Shown one piece after another: positions 1 to 5,543 of a stretch of DNA of 5,543 bases; positions within the stretch are counted from its first letter, which is position 1, and each line of letters starts with the position of its first letter. Where the stretch lies: the NCBI GenBank assembly GCA_003489085.1, contig DNJM01000012.1, positions 2,623-8,165 of the forward strand, given 5' to 3'. The notes below the pieces were generated by a model that was not told where the DNA came from, searched no databases, and worked only from the letters and a program-made list of their open reading frames with translations. This DNA is from Lachnospiraceae bacterium. Lineage in GTDB: Bacteria > Bacillota > Clostridia > Lachnospirales > Lachnospiraceae. The position numbers were made by a program, and so were the translations under genes.

Positions 1-974
1 GTCTTTTTGTAGAGCATATTTTTCAGATTTTCCACATCCGCATCCCGTTTCAGGTCCAGCACAATCCGAATGCCTTCCTTGGAAGACTGATTGGAAATAT
101 CTACAATGTCCGTTGTTTTCTTCGTTTCCACCAACGTACAGACATCATTCAGGAATTTGCCGATCCCACTTCCGATCATCGTATATGGAATCTCGGAAAT
201 AACGAGCTTCTTCTTTCCGCCCTTTCCTTCCTCAACTTCCACCTTGCCCCGGATCTTGATCTTTCCGGTTCCGGTCTCATAGATCGACAGCAGGTCATCC
301 TTGTTAACCACAATGCCGCCGGTCGGGAAGTCCGGTCCCTTCAGATATTTCATCAGCTGTGCCGTTGTGATATCGTTGTTTTTCATATAAGCCTTGACTG
401 CATCGATCACCTCACCCAGATTATGTGTGGGAATGCTGGTTGCCATGCCGACGGCGATCCCTTCCGCTCCGTTTACCAGAAGATTCGGAATCTTTGCCGG
501 AAGCACGGATGGCTCCTTCTCTGTCTCATCGAAGTTCGGTATAAAGTCAATAATGTTTTTATCCAGATCCGCCAGGTATGCTTCCTGGGTAAACTTTGTC
601 AGTCTGGCTTCCGTATATCGCATGGCCGCCGCCCCATCTCCTTCGATGGAGCCGAAATTTCCATGGCCGTCCACCAGGATCTGTCCCTTCTTAAAATCCT
701 GCGCCATTACAACAAGTGCTTCATAGATAGAGCTGTCCCCGTGCGGATGATATTTACCCATCGTATCCCCAACGATACGTGCGCATTTCCGGTATGGCTT
801 ATCATAACGGATCCCCAACTCGTACATATCATAAAGCGTCCTTCTCTGCACTGGCTTCAGCCCGTCCCGAACATCCGGCAGTGCCCGGGCAATAATAACG
901 CTCATCGCATAATCGATATAGGACTTTTTCATAACATCGGAATATTCGGTCCGAATGATCTGAGATTCCTGCAT
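1..974 (-). CDS. parC: Type IIA DNA topoisomerase subunit A (ParC/GyrA family), N-terminal part, cut by the window edge
   Basis: This is the breakage-reunion subunit that cuts and rejoins both DNA strands, acting as an A2B2 complex with the B subunit encoded just upstream. Only the first 324 codons are present; the rest, including the C-terminal DNA-wrapping domain, lies beyond position 1. The start ATG (972-974) is preceded by AGGAG (983-987) at 8 nt. The family opening is clear: SYIDYAMSVIIARALPDVRDG at about residues 18-38, then PVQRR. The active-site tyrosine is Y120, preceded by the invariant R119, in AAAMRYTEARL. The quinolone-resistance region reads HPHGDSSIYEA (76-86), with S81 and E85 at the positions of E. 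coli GyrA S83 and D87, so a susceptible-type arrangement. The segment VDGHGNFGSIEGDG before the tyrosine is more gyrase-like, while YEALV resembles ParC. A gap of 57 nt separates it from the B-subunit gene, so co-transcription is likely. ParC rather than GyrA is inferred from location only; the GyrA-box that would decide is outside the window. Confidence 0.93.
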   Translation of the reverse strand, partial: MQESQIIRTEYSDVMKKSYIDYAMSVIIARALPDVRDGLKPVQRRTLYDMYELGIRYDKPYRKCARIVGDTMGKYHPHGDSSIYEALVVMAQDFKKGQILVDGHGNFGSIEGDGAAAMRYTEARLTKFTQEAYLADLDKNIIDFIPNFDETEKEPSVLPAKIPNLLVNGAEGIAVGMATSIPTHNLGEVIDAVKAYMKNNDITTAQLMKYLKGPDFPTGGIVVNKDDLLSIYETGTGKIKIRGKVEVEEGKGGKKKLVISEIPYTMIGSGIGKFLNDVCTLVETKKTTDIVDISNQSSKEGIRIVLDLKRDADVENLKNMLYKK

Positions 975-1031
975 CCTTTTCTCTCCTCTTTTCGTTTCTA
1001 TATCTGTTTCATCCGCAGATATCCTTTCACA

Positions 1032-2954
1032 TTAGATATCCAGTTCGGCTTCTGTTGCATTGTCATAAATAAATGCTTTCCGGGGAGGCACTTCGCTTCC
1101 CATCAGCATCTCCGTCACGCTGGAGGCCATTCTGGCATCTTCGATTTCTACCAGCTTCAGAAGCCTTGTCTCCGGATTCAGAGTCGTCTCCCAAAGCTGC
1201 CCGGCATCCATCTCTCCCAGACCTTTATAACGCTGCAGAGTAAATGGTCCGTCATGCGTTTTTCTGTATTTCTCCAGTGCCTTATCATCATACAGATACT
1301 CTTCCTCGCCCTTCTTTGGCATCGCTTTATACAACGGCGGCATGGCGATATAGACATGCCCTTCGTAAATCAGCTCCGGCATAAACCGGTAGAACAGTGT
1401 CAGAAGCAGGGTAGAAATGTGTGCCCCGTCCACATCAGCATCGGCCATGATGATAATCTTATCATAACGCAATTTGGAAATATCGAAATCATTCCCATAT
1501 CCTTCGGAGAATCCACAGCCGAAGGCATTAATCATGGTCTTGATCTCCGCATTTGCCAGAACCTTATCAATGCTGGCCTTTTCCACATTCAGAATCTTTC
1601 CGCGGATCGGCAGAATGGCCTGGTACATCCGGTCTCTCGCTGTCTTCGCAGAACCGCCGGCGGAATCTCCCTCTACAATAAAGATTTCACATTTCTTCGG
1701 GTCCCGGCTTTCGCAGTTGGCCAGCTTTCCATTACTATCAAAGGAATATTTTTGCTTTGTCAGCAGATTCGTCTTCGCCTTTTCCTCCGTCTTACGGATC
1801 TTGGCCGCTTTCTCGGCACAGGAAAGCACCTTTTTCAGAGTTTCCAGGTTCCGGTCGAAATACAGAACGATCTCATCACCTGTGACTTTGCTCGTCGCCT
1901 TCGCTGCATCCGGATTATCCAGCTTCGTCTTGGTCTGTCCCTCGAATCTTGGATCCGGATGCTTAATAGAAACGATCGCTGTCATTCCATTTCGTACATC
2001 AGCTCCGGTGAAATTCGCATCCTTATCTTTCAGCACCCCGATCTCACGGGCATATTGGTTCAGAACGGTGGTAAAGGTCGTCTTAAAGCCGGTCAGATGC
2101 GTACCGCCTTCCGAATTATAAATATTATTGCAAAAGCCAAGGACATTCTCGTGGAATTCATTTACATACTGGAATGCCACTTCTACCTCAATGCCCTCTG
2201 CCTGTCCTTTATAGTAGACCGGCTCGTGCACCGGCTCCTTATTCTGATTCAGATCCCGGATAAAGCCAAGAATCCCTTCCGGTTCGCAGAACTCAATGTG
2301 CTCCAGAGATTCCGGACGCAGATCATCATAGATAATCTTCAGTGCCGGGTTCAGATAAGCCGTTTCATGCATCCGGCTCTTTACCTCTTCCTCCTTGAAA
2401 CGTGTCTTTTCAAATATCGTTTCATCCGGCAGGAAATTCACCTTGGTTCCTGTCTGCTTCGTTTTTCCGATCTTGGGAAGCAGACCATTTTCCAGCGGAA
2501 TCACTGGCACGCCCCGCTCATAACGGTCATGATGAATATATCCATCCTGACTGATTTCTACATCCATATAAGAAGAAAGTGCATTCACAACAGAAGAACC
2601 GACTCCGTGCAGTCCGCCGCTGGTCTTATATGCCGAATCATCGAATTTCCCGCCCGCATGCAATGTCGTATAGACGATCCGGGCAGCAGAAATGCCTTTC
2701 TTATGCATCCCCACCGGAACTCCACGTCCGTTATCCTCTATGGTCGCGGATCCATCCGCATGCAGCGTCACATGGATGGTATCGCAGAAGCCCGCCAGGT
2801 GTTCATCCACCGCATTATCTACGATTTCATAAATCAAATGGTTCAGCCCCTTGGTGGATACACTTCCGATATACATACCGGGACGCTTCCGTACTGCCTC
2901 CAGTCCTTCCAGAATGGAAATGCTGTCAGCATCATATGTATTTTTCTTTGCCAT
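1032..2954 (-). CDS. parE: Type IIA DNA topoisomerase subunit B (ParE/GyrB family), complete, 640 aa
   Basis: This is the ATPase subunit that captures and passes a DNA duplex through the break made by the A subunit. The GHKL ATPase domain comes first: EIVDNAVDEH with catalytic E43 and Mg-binding N47, EDNGRGVPVG with D74 and R77, and the ATP-lid GGLHGVGSSVVNALS (113-127). The transducer domain carries the ATP-contacting QTK loop (Q340, K342). The TOPRIM domain follows, with E429 in EGDSAGG and D505, D507 and D509 in DADVDGAH binding metal. The C-terminal core has QRYKGLGEMDAGQLWETT (574-591). The length of 640 matches the compact form without the gammaproteobacterial insert. The frame is open up to an ATG at 3068, but I chose the ATG at 2954: it has a good ribosome binding site and starts MAKKN before the conserved ILEGLEAVRKRPGMYIGS, whereas the extra 38 residues fall on promoter and leader sequence. 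RGKILNVEKA and the ending ELDI look GyrB-like, so ParE is a positional guess, but family membership is certain. Confidence 0.95.
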   Translation of the reverse strand: MAKKNTYDADSISILEGLEAVRKRPGMYIGSVSTKGLNHLIYEIVDNAVDEHLAGFCDTIHVTLHADGSATIEDNGRGVPVGMHKKGISAARIVYTTLHAGGKFDDSAYKTSGGLHGVGSSVVNALSSYMDVEISQDGYIHHDRYERGVPVIPLENGLLPKIGKTKQTGTKVNFLPDETIFEKTRFKEEEVKSRMHETAYLNPALKIIYDDLRPESLEHIEFCEPEGILGFIRDLNQNKEPVHEPVYYKGQAEGIEVEVAFQYVNEFHENVLGFCNNIYNSEGGTHLTGFKTTFTTVLNQYAREIGVLKDKDANFTGADVRNGMTAIVSIKHPDPRFEGQTKTKLDNPDAAKATSKVTGDEIVLYFDRNLETLKKVLSCAEKAAKIRKTEEKAKTNLLTKQKYSFDSNGKLANCESRDPKKCEIFIVEGDSAGGSAKTARDRMYQAILPIRGKILNVEKASIDKVLANAEIKTMINAFGCGFSEGYGNDFDISKLRYDKIIIMADADVDGAHISTLLLTLFYRFMPELIYEGHVYIAMPPLYKAMPKKGEEEYLYDDKALEKYRKTHDGPFTLQRYKGLGEMDAGQLWETTLNPETRLLKLVEIEDARMASSVTEMLMGSEVPPRKAFIYDNATEAELDI

Positions 2955-2961
2955 ACGTCTG

Positions 2962-2969
2962 TCCTTTCT
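2962..2969 (-). promoter_or_regulatory. Ribosome binding site that fixes the topoisomerase B start
   Basis: The minus strand reads AGAAAGGA here, 7 nt ahead of the ATG at 2954. This supports starting the protein at MAKKN rather than at the upstream in-frame ATG at 3068. Confidence 0.75.
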
Positions 2970-2980
2970 TATCTTCTTTT

Positions 2981-3012
2981 CGGGAAATGCAGCCGTAAAG
3001 CCGGCAGCCCCG
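2981..3012 (-). other. GC-rich stem-loop in the topoisomerase operon leader
   Basis: On the minus strand CGGG (3012-3009) and GCTGCCG (3008-3002) pair with CGGCTGC (2995-2989) and CCCG (2984-2981). The inner stem has one T-T mismatch, the loop is GCTTTA, and a four-base bulge ATTT sits on the 3' side. It lies between the predicted transcription start (about 3033) and the ribosome binding site. There is no run of T after it, so it is not a convincing intrinsic terminator for spoIIP. A role in mRNA stability or in controlling translation is possible but is inference. Confidence 0.45.
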
Positions 3013-3018
3013 TAAAGC
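2989..3018. repeat. Imperfect tandem direct repeat in the topoisomerase leader
   Basis: On the plus strand GCAGCCGTAAAGC (2989-3001) is followed two bases later by GCAGCCCCGTAAAGC (3004-3018), the same unit with CC inserted. The two copies overlap the arms of the leader stem-loop, so the hairpin may simply have arisen from a small local duplication. Chance remains possible at this length. Confidence 0.5.
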
Positions 3019-3035
3019 GAATTTTTCCATATAGA

Positions 3036-3047
3036 GTTAATATTAAC
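3036..3047. repeat. Perfect 12-bp palindrome over the -10 element
   Basis: GTTAATATTAAC reads the same on both strands and completely covers the predicted -10 hexamer (3040-3045) of the topoisomerase promoter. A palindrome here is where a repressor would block RNA polymerase, but AT-rich palindromes around -10 boxes also occur by chance, so no operator is claimed. Confidence 0.5.
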
Positions 3048-3068
3048 ACACGAATTCATTCTTTTCAA
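3040..3068 (-). promoter_or_regulatory. Predicted sigma-A promoter of the topoisomerase operon
   Basis: The minus strand shows TTGAAA (3068-3063), a 17-bp spacer, and TAATAT (3045-3040). The spacer ends in TGT, giving an extended -10 (TG one base ahead of the hexamer). The -35 matches consensus at 5 of 6 positions and the -10 at 4 of 6, helped by the TG. Expected transcription start is near 3033, leaving a leader of about 79 nt before the ATG at 2954. The -35 lies 6 bp past the spoIIP stop codon (3077-3075), so the topoisomerase pair can be expressed in growing cells independently of sporulation. Confidence 0.65.
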
Positions 3069-3074
3069 ATCTTT

Positions 3075-4262
3075 TTATACAAGCACCTTGTGAAGCATAG
3101 AAGCAAGAACCTCCATCGCGTTACGCATCTCTTCTACCGTATTGGTCTGCGCTCCGGCCTCGATCAATAATGATTTCGGCATCATATGAAGGCTGTAGCG
3201 GTAGGACTTCAGATAAATATGTCTTGTAAATCCCGGATACATCTGTTCTCCTGCAAGCTGCATCTGAAGCGAAAATGCCAGATTATCCTGAATGTAGGGA
3301 TTCGGCAGATATGCAATATCGCCGTTAGCGCGGGTTCGGCTTAAGCCATTGAAGAACATGATCCTTGCCGTCTGTTTCCCATTGATCTCCGTAACCAGAT
3401 GTGTTTCTTCCCGTACACCATCCCTGTGCAGATCAATTACCACCTCTACAGAAGGATTTTCAGCCAGAATCTGTCTGACGCCGGCCTCTGAAAATTCATA
3501 GGCGCTGCTGCGGTCCAGCTTCCCATTTATCAGATCATACACCCCGGTATCATGGATAGCCGGAATTCCCTTGGCATTGAGAAGCTCTGTCAGATACTCT
3601 CCAATCCCCACAATACTGGTGGAAGTATCACCGGGCACCGAATCTGCAAAAGCCTCCTGGGAATGGGTATGAAAGATCAAGACCTTGGGACCATCCGTAA
3701 GCGAGGTCAGCTTCATGTCTTTGCTTAGCAGTTGATCCACATTCAACTCTTCCGGACTGGTCATCGTTGTCCCATCTACCGTATAGAAATTACTGATCAG
3801 ATAATCATAATCCCGCAGCCGCTCGATAGACGTATCCAGAGATGCCGCTGCAGTCGGCGGTACATCCTCCACGGATGCTGCATTCTCCGGATGAACCAGA
3901 TTTCCATTTTCATCGACTTCATTTTCATCCCGGGCCTGCTGTTCCAGAATCATCCGATAGGTATCCTCGTCCTCTACCTCCGTCTCATAGAACCCTTTTC
4001 CCTCCACATAACCATTCAGCGGCATGATCTGCATGGCATTTTTTGCCACCCAGTCCTGCAGGCTAATCTTTTCCTTCTGCGTATAGGTCAGCCCCGGCAG
4101 AAAGAATTCTTCCGCCTGCTGATTCAGCTGCTCCAGTATACCGATCTTCCATTCCTCCGGAAATACAGGATCTGCCTGTCTCAGTACATATCCGATCAGA
4201 ATGGCACTGATCATACAGATCCCTGCCCTTGCGATTCTCCCCTGTGATTCCAACCGTTTCAC
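3075..4262 (-). CDS. spoIIP: Stage II sporulation protein P (SpoIIP), membrane-anchored peptidoglycan amidase/endopeptidase
   Basis: SpoIIP works with SpoIID and SpoIIM in the mother-cell membrane to thin septal peptidoglycan and drive engulfment of the forespore. The 395-residue product has a short basic N-terminus, one membrane segment (about 13-27, AGICMISAILIGYVL), then an extracytoplasmic region with an acidic, low-complexity linker (about 91-148). The SpoIIP catalytic domain occupies about 190-395: IFHTHSQEAF (H198, H200, E203), VVIDLHRDGV (H279), IMFFNGLSR, and SLLIEAGAQTNTVEEMRNA, whose E368 matches the family's conserved catalytic glutamate. Zinc and catalytic roles are assigned by motif only. 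It lies 106 bp after gpr on the same strand, the order seen in other spore formers. The annotated start is a GTG with a poor ribosome binding site; a TTG at 4253-4251 (codon 4) has a better one, GGGGTG 6 nt upstream, so the real protein may be 392 residues. Unlike the topoisomerase genes, it uses TTA and TCA codons. Confidence 0.95.
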   Translation of the reverse strand: MKRLESQGRIARAGICMISAILIGYVLRQADPVFPEEWKIGILEQLNQQAEEFFLPGLTYTQKEKISLQDWVAKNAMQIMPLNGYVEGKGFYETEVEDEDTYRMILEQQARDENEVDENGNLVHPENAASVEDVPPTAAASLDTSIERLRDYDYLISNFYTVDGTTMTSPEELNVDQLLSKDMKLTSLTDGPKVLIFHTHSQEAFADSVPGDTSTSIVGIGEYLTELLNAKGIPAIHDTGVYDLINGKLDRSSAYEFSEAGVRQILAENPSVEVVIDLHRDGVREETHLVTEINGKQTARIMFFNGLSRTRANGDIAYLPNPYIQDNLAFSLQMQLAGEQMYPGFTRHIYLKSYRYSLHMMPKSLLIEAGAQTNTVEEMRNAMEVLASMLHKVLV

Positions 4263-4368
4263 CCCATCTCGTTTGATCCATATTTTCTATATATCATGTG
4301 CTGTACAGAATCACCATAATACTATATCTATATGAATGAGATGTGCTTTTTATCCCCTTTTCCCTCTG

Positions 4369-5337
4369 TTACGCAATCTCCTTTCCTGCAAACAGAAGAT
4401 TCAGCCCCTCCGAAATCGTATAGCTCAGCCGTTTTATCGTATCATCCACATCCTTTGGCGTCATATACATCCCGTTCAGATGCGGCGAAATCAGTTCCCG
4501 TACCAGCTGATATTTTTCAGCTGCATTGTAGCCCTGCAATACAACTCCCACACCGCGAAGCGTTTCCGAACTTTCCAGAGCTGTAAGCAGGTTTTCCATG
4601 GTATCTCCTGCTATGGTAGCCGCATCGACTACCGTGGGAACACCGATGGCCAGTACAGGAACGCCAAGAGATTCCTTCGTCAGACCGCATCTATGATTTC
4701 CCACTCCGGAACCTGGATGAATCCCTGTATCAGCCAGCTGAATCGTACGGTTCAGCCGCTTACTGTTCCGGGCCGCCAGCGCATCAATGGCAATGACAAA
4801 GTCCGGCCTTGTCTCATTTACAATCCCTTTTAGGATCTCCACCGTTTCCATCCCGGTATTTCCCATGACGCCGGGTACCACGGCACTGATGCTCCTGACC
4901 TCGTCCTCACCCATGGCATATTTACCATATTCCTTTATGATATGCCGCGTGATGTTCAGATTGTCCGCTACAAACGGTCCCAGTGCATCCGGGGTGACCT
5001 GCCGGTTTCCCAGACCTGCCACCAGAACACTGTATTCCCTCTTCTTAACCGGAATCAATGTCTTCAAATATCTGGCAAGCACCAGCGAGATCTCCCTATG
5101 ATACTCCTCGTCCGGTACCGCCATATTCGGTGCCTCAATCGTAATATAGGTTCCTACCGGCTTTCCCATCGTTTTTGCACCTTTTTCGGTCATAATTTTT
5201 ACAGTAGTGACTTTGACCTCCTGTTCTTCATCGTACTCCTCATCCAGACTCACTCCGGTCACTTCTACCTGATCCGACTCAAACCGCTCTTTTTCTTCCA
5301 GAGCAAGGTCCGTACGGATACTGTATTTTTCCAGCAT
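4369..5337 (-). CDS. gpr: GPR endopeptidase (germination protease), spore SASP-degrading aspartic-type peptidase zymogen
   Basis: GPR starts degradation of the small acid-soluble proteins that coat DNA in dormant spores, freeing DNA and amino acids at germination. It is a peptidase family A25 member made in the forespore as an inactive tetrameric zymogen. The 322-residue product carries the family's landmarks: a short propeptide followed by RTDLALE (8-14), which resembles the SASP cleavage motif and suggests self-processing after D10; GLGNRQVTPDALGP with D117; AIDALAAR with D185, these two being the proposed catalytic aspartates; then HPGSGVGNHR (207-216) and VPTVVDAATIAGD. The length is typical of clostridial forms and shorter than Bacillus ones. 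ATG at 5337 is preceded by AAAGGGGG at 7 nt. The gene is divergent from rpsT and followed by spoIIP. Forespore sigma-G control is expected from the family, but I could not find a convincing sigma-G promoter upstream. Confidence 0.96.
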   Translation of the reverse strand: MLEKYSIRTDLALEEKERFESDQVEVTGVSLDEEYDEEQEVKVTTVKIMTEKGAKTMGKPVGTYITIEAPNMAVPDEEYHREISLVLARYLKTLIPVKKREYSVLVAGLGNRQVTPDALGPFVADNLNITRHIIKEYGKYAMGEDEVRSISAVVPGVMGNTGMETVEILKGIVNETRPDFVIAIDALAARNSKRLNRTIQLADTGIHPGSGVGNHRCGLTKESLGVPVLAIGVPTVVDAATIAGDTMENLLTALESSETLRGVGVVLQGYNAAEKYQLVRELISPHLNGMYMTPKDVDDTIKRLSYTISEGLNLLFAGKEIA

Positions 5338-5344
5338 GCTCTTT

Positions 5345-5352
5345 CCCCCTTT
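5345..5352 (-). promoter_or_regulatory. Ribosome binding site of gpr
   Basis: The minus strand reads AAAGGGGG, 7 nt ahead of the ATG at 5337. It supports this start, which also retains the expected short propeptide before RTDLALE. Confidence 0.7.
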
Positions 5353-5409
5353 GGCATATCAATGCATCCATTTTATGGCTAGTTTTTACATTTTTTTCTG
5401 AATTATGTA

Positions 5410-5438
5410 TTGACAATCAAAGAATCCTGACATACAAT
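5410..5438 (+). promoter_or_regulatory. Strong predicted sigma-A promoter of rpsT
   Basis: TTGACA (5410-5415), a perfect -35, is followed by a 17-bp spacer and TACAAT (5433-5438), a -10 with one mismatch. The expected transcription start is near 5445, giving a leader of about 75 nt before the TTG start codon of rpsT. Such a near-consensus promoter fits a ribosomal protein gene. It lies in the 182-bp divergent gap, so gpr must be read from separate signals on the other strand. Confidence 0.85.
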
Positions 5439-5452
5439 GAATGAGTATGTGA

Positions 5453-5481
5453 AGCAGAGCGTTCCGTGTCTGGCTCTTGCT
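5453..5481 (+). other. Stem-loop in the rpsT mRNA leader
   Basis: AGCAGAGC (5453-5460) can pair with GCTCT (5473-5477) and GCT (5479-5481), with one bulged T and a 12-nt loop. It starts about 8 nt after the predicted transcription start. Ribosomal protein S20 of E. coli represses translation of its own mRNA, so a leader structure is a reasonable site for similar control here, but nothing in the sequence proves it and the stem is short. Confidence 0.35.
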
Positions 5482-5506
5482 GGCATCTATCATTTAAATG
5501 TGATTT

Positions 5507-5513
5507 GGAGGTG
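5507..5513 (+). promoter_or_regulatory. Perfect Shine-Dalgarno of rpsT
   Basis: GGAGGTG is fully complementary to the 3' end of 16S rRNA and lies 6 nt before the TTG at 5520. An in-frame GTG at 5511-5513 is part of this site and therefore cannot be the start, which makes TTG the initiator. Confidence 0.85.
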
Positions 5514-5519
5514 TACAAG

Positions 5520-5543
5520 TTGGCAAATATTAAATCTGCAAAG
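5520..5543 (+). CDS. rpsT: 30S ribosomal protein S20 (bS20), first eight codons only
   Basis: The frame from TTG gives M-A-N-I-K-S-A-K, the conserved start of bS20, a small helical protein that binds 16S rRNA early in 30S assembly. The gene runs off the right edge after eight codons. Recognition rests on this short match together with the perfect Shine-Dalgarno, the strong promoter, and position: rpsT diverging from gpr is a known arrangement in spore-forming Firmicutes. Use of a weak TTG start behind a perfect ribosome binding site recalls E. coli rpsT, which also starts with UUG and is autoregulated. Confidence 0.9.

Noticed and set aside
2955..3068. A 38-residue N-terminal extension of the topoisomerase B subunit from an ATG at 3068
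   Set aside because: The extension overlaps the predicted promoter and leader hairpin, lacks family similarity, and the ATG at 2954 has a proper ribosome binding site and the expected family start.
423..3170. A 915-residue open frame on the plus strand
   Set aside because: It lies exactly antisense to the topoisomerase genes in the mirrored codon register, its translation is rich in His, Arg, Ile and Phe with no recognisable domain, and it exists because the real genes avoid TTA, CTA and TCA.
4063..4281. A 72-residue minus-strand frame starting with ATG just upstream of spoIIP
   Set aside because: It overlaps the beginning of spoIIP in another frame, has no good ribosome binding site and no recognisable features.
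4263..4368. The AT-rich gap between gpr and spoIIP, with CATGATA at 4298-4292 on the minus strand (a sigma-G-like -10) and the dyad CTGTACAG at 4301-4308
   Set aside because: No -35 element sits at the right distance for sigma-G or sigma-E, no terminator hairpin is visible, and the 8-bp dyad is too short to call an operator.
5371..5398. A possible sigma-G promoter for gpr: CATAAAA at 5377-5371 with GAAAA at 5398-5394 on the minus strand
   Set aside because: The -10 has one mismatch, the -35 is weak and the 16-bp spacer is shorter than usual for sigma-G, so in an A-rich stretch this may be chance.
1..5543. CRISPR arrays, tRNA or rRNA genes, insertion sequences, toxin-antitoxin or defence systems
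   Set aside because: No repeat-spacer pattern, RNA gene signature, terminal inverted repeats or relevant protein was seen; nearly all the sequence is accounted for by five chromosomal genes and short regulatory gaps.

Overview
The window comes from the chromosome of a spore-forming, low-to-mid GC Gram-positive bacterium, most likely a Lachnospiraceae-type clostridium. This is inferred from three things: two sporulation genes (gpr and spoIIP), strong GGAGG-type ribosome binding sites, and the neighbourhood rpsT / gpr / spoIIP. No sequence search was possible, so the family-level placement is a judgement.

Layout: four genes lie on the minus strand and one begins on the plus strand. Reading the minus strand from right to left: gpr (germination protease, 5337 to 4369), spoIIP (forespore-engulfment peptidoglycan hydrolase, 4262 to 3075), a type IIA topoisomerase B subunit (2954 to 1032), and the first 324 codons of the matching A subunit (974 to the window edge at 1). 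Diverging from gpr, the plus strand carries a textbook sigma-A promoter, an mRNA leader with a small stem-loop, a perfect GGAGGTG, and the first eight codons of rpsT (ribosomal protein S20), which starts with TTG.

How the genes work together: gpr and spoIIP form a sporulation pair. SpoIIP helps degrade septal wall during engulfment. Gpr is stored as a zymogen in the spore and degrades the DNA-protecting small acid-soluble proteins at germination. The topoisomerase pair is a housekeeping two-gene operon with its own predicted vegetative promoter, placed just after the spoIIP stop codon. Its 79-nt leader contains a GC-rich stem-loop. The pair is away from the usual dnaA-recF-gyrB-gyrA locus, which suggests the topoisomerase IV role (parE/parC). 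Several catalytic-core residues nevertheless look gyrase-like, so the enzymatic assignment is left open.

The sequence does not show a new defence, mobile or biosynthetic system. The points worth a second look are small: the topoisomerase pair inserted next to the rpsT-gpr-spoIIP block, a perfect palindrome covering the -10 element of its promoter, the leader stem-loops, the shared GTG-inside-Shine-Dalgarno followed by TTG arrangement at rpsT and spoIIP, and a complete absence of TTA, CTA and TCA codons in the topoisomerase genes that creates a stop-free antisense frame of over 3 kb.
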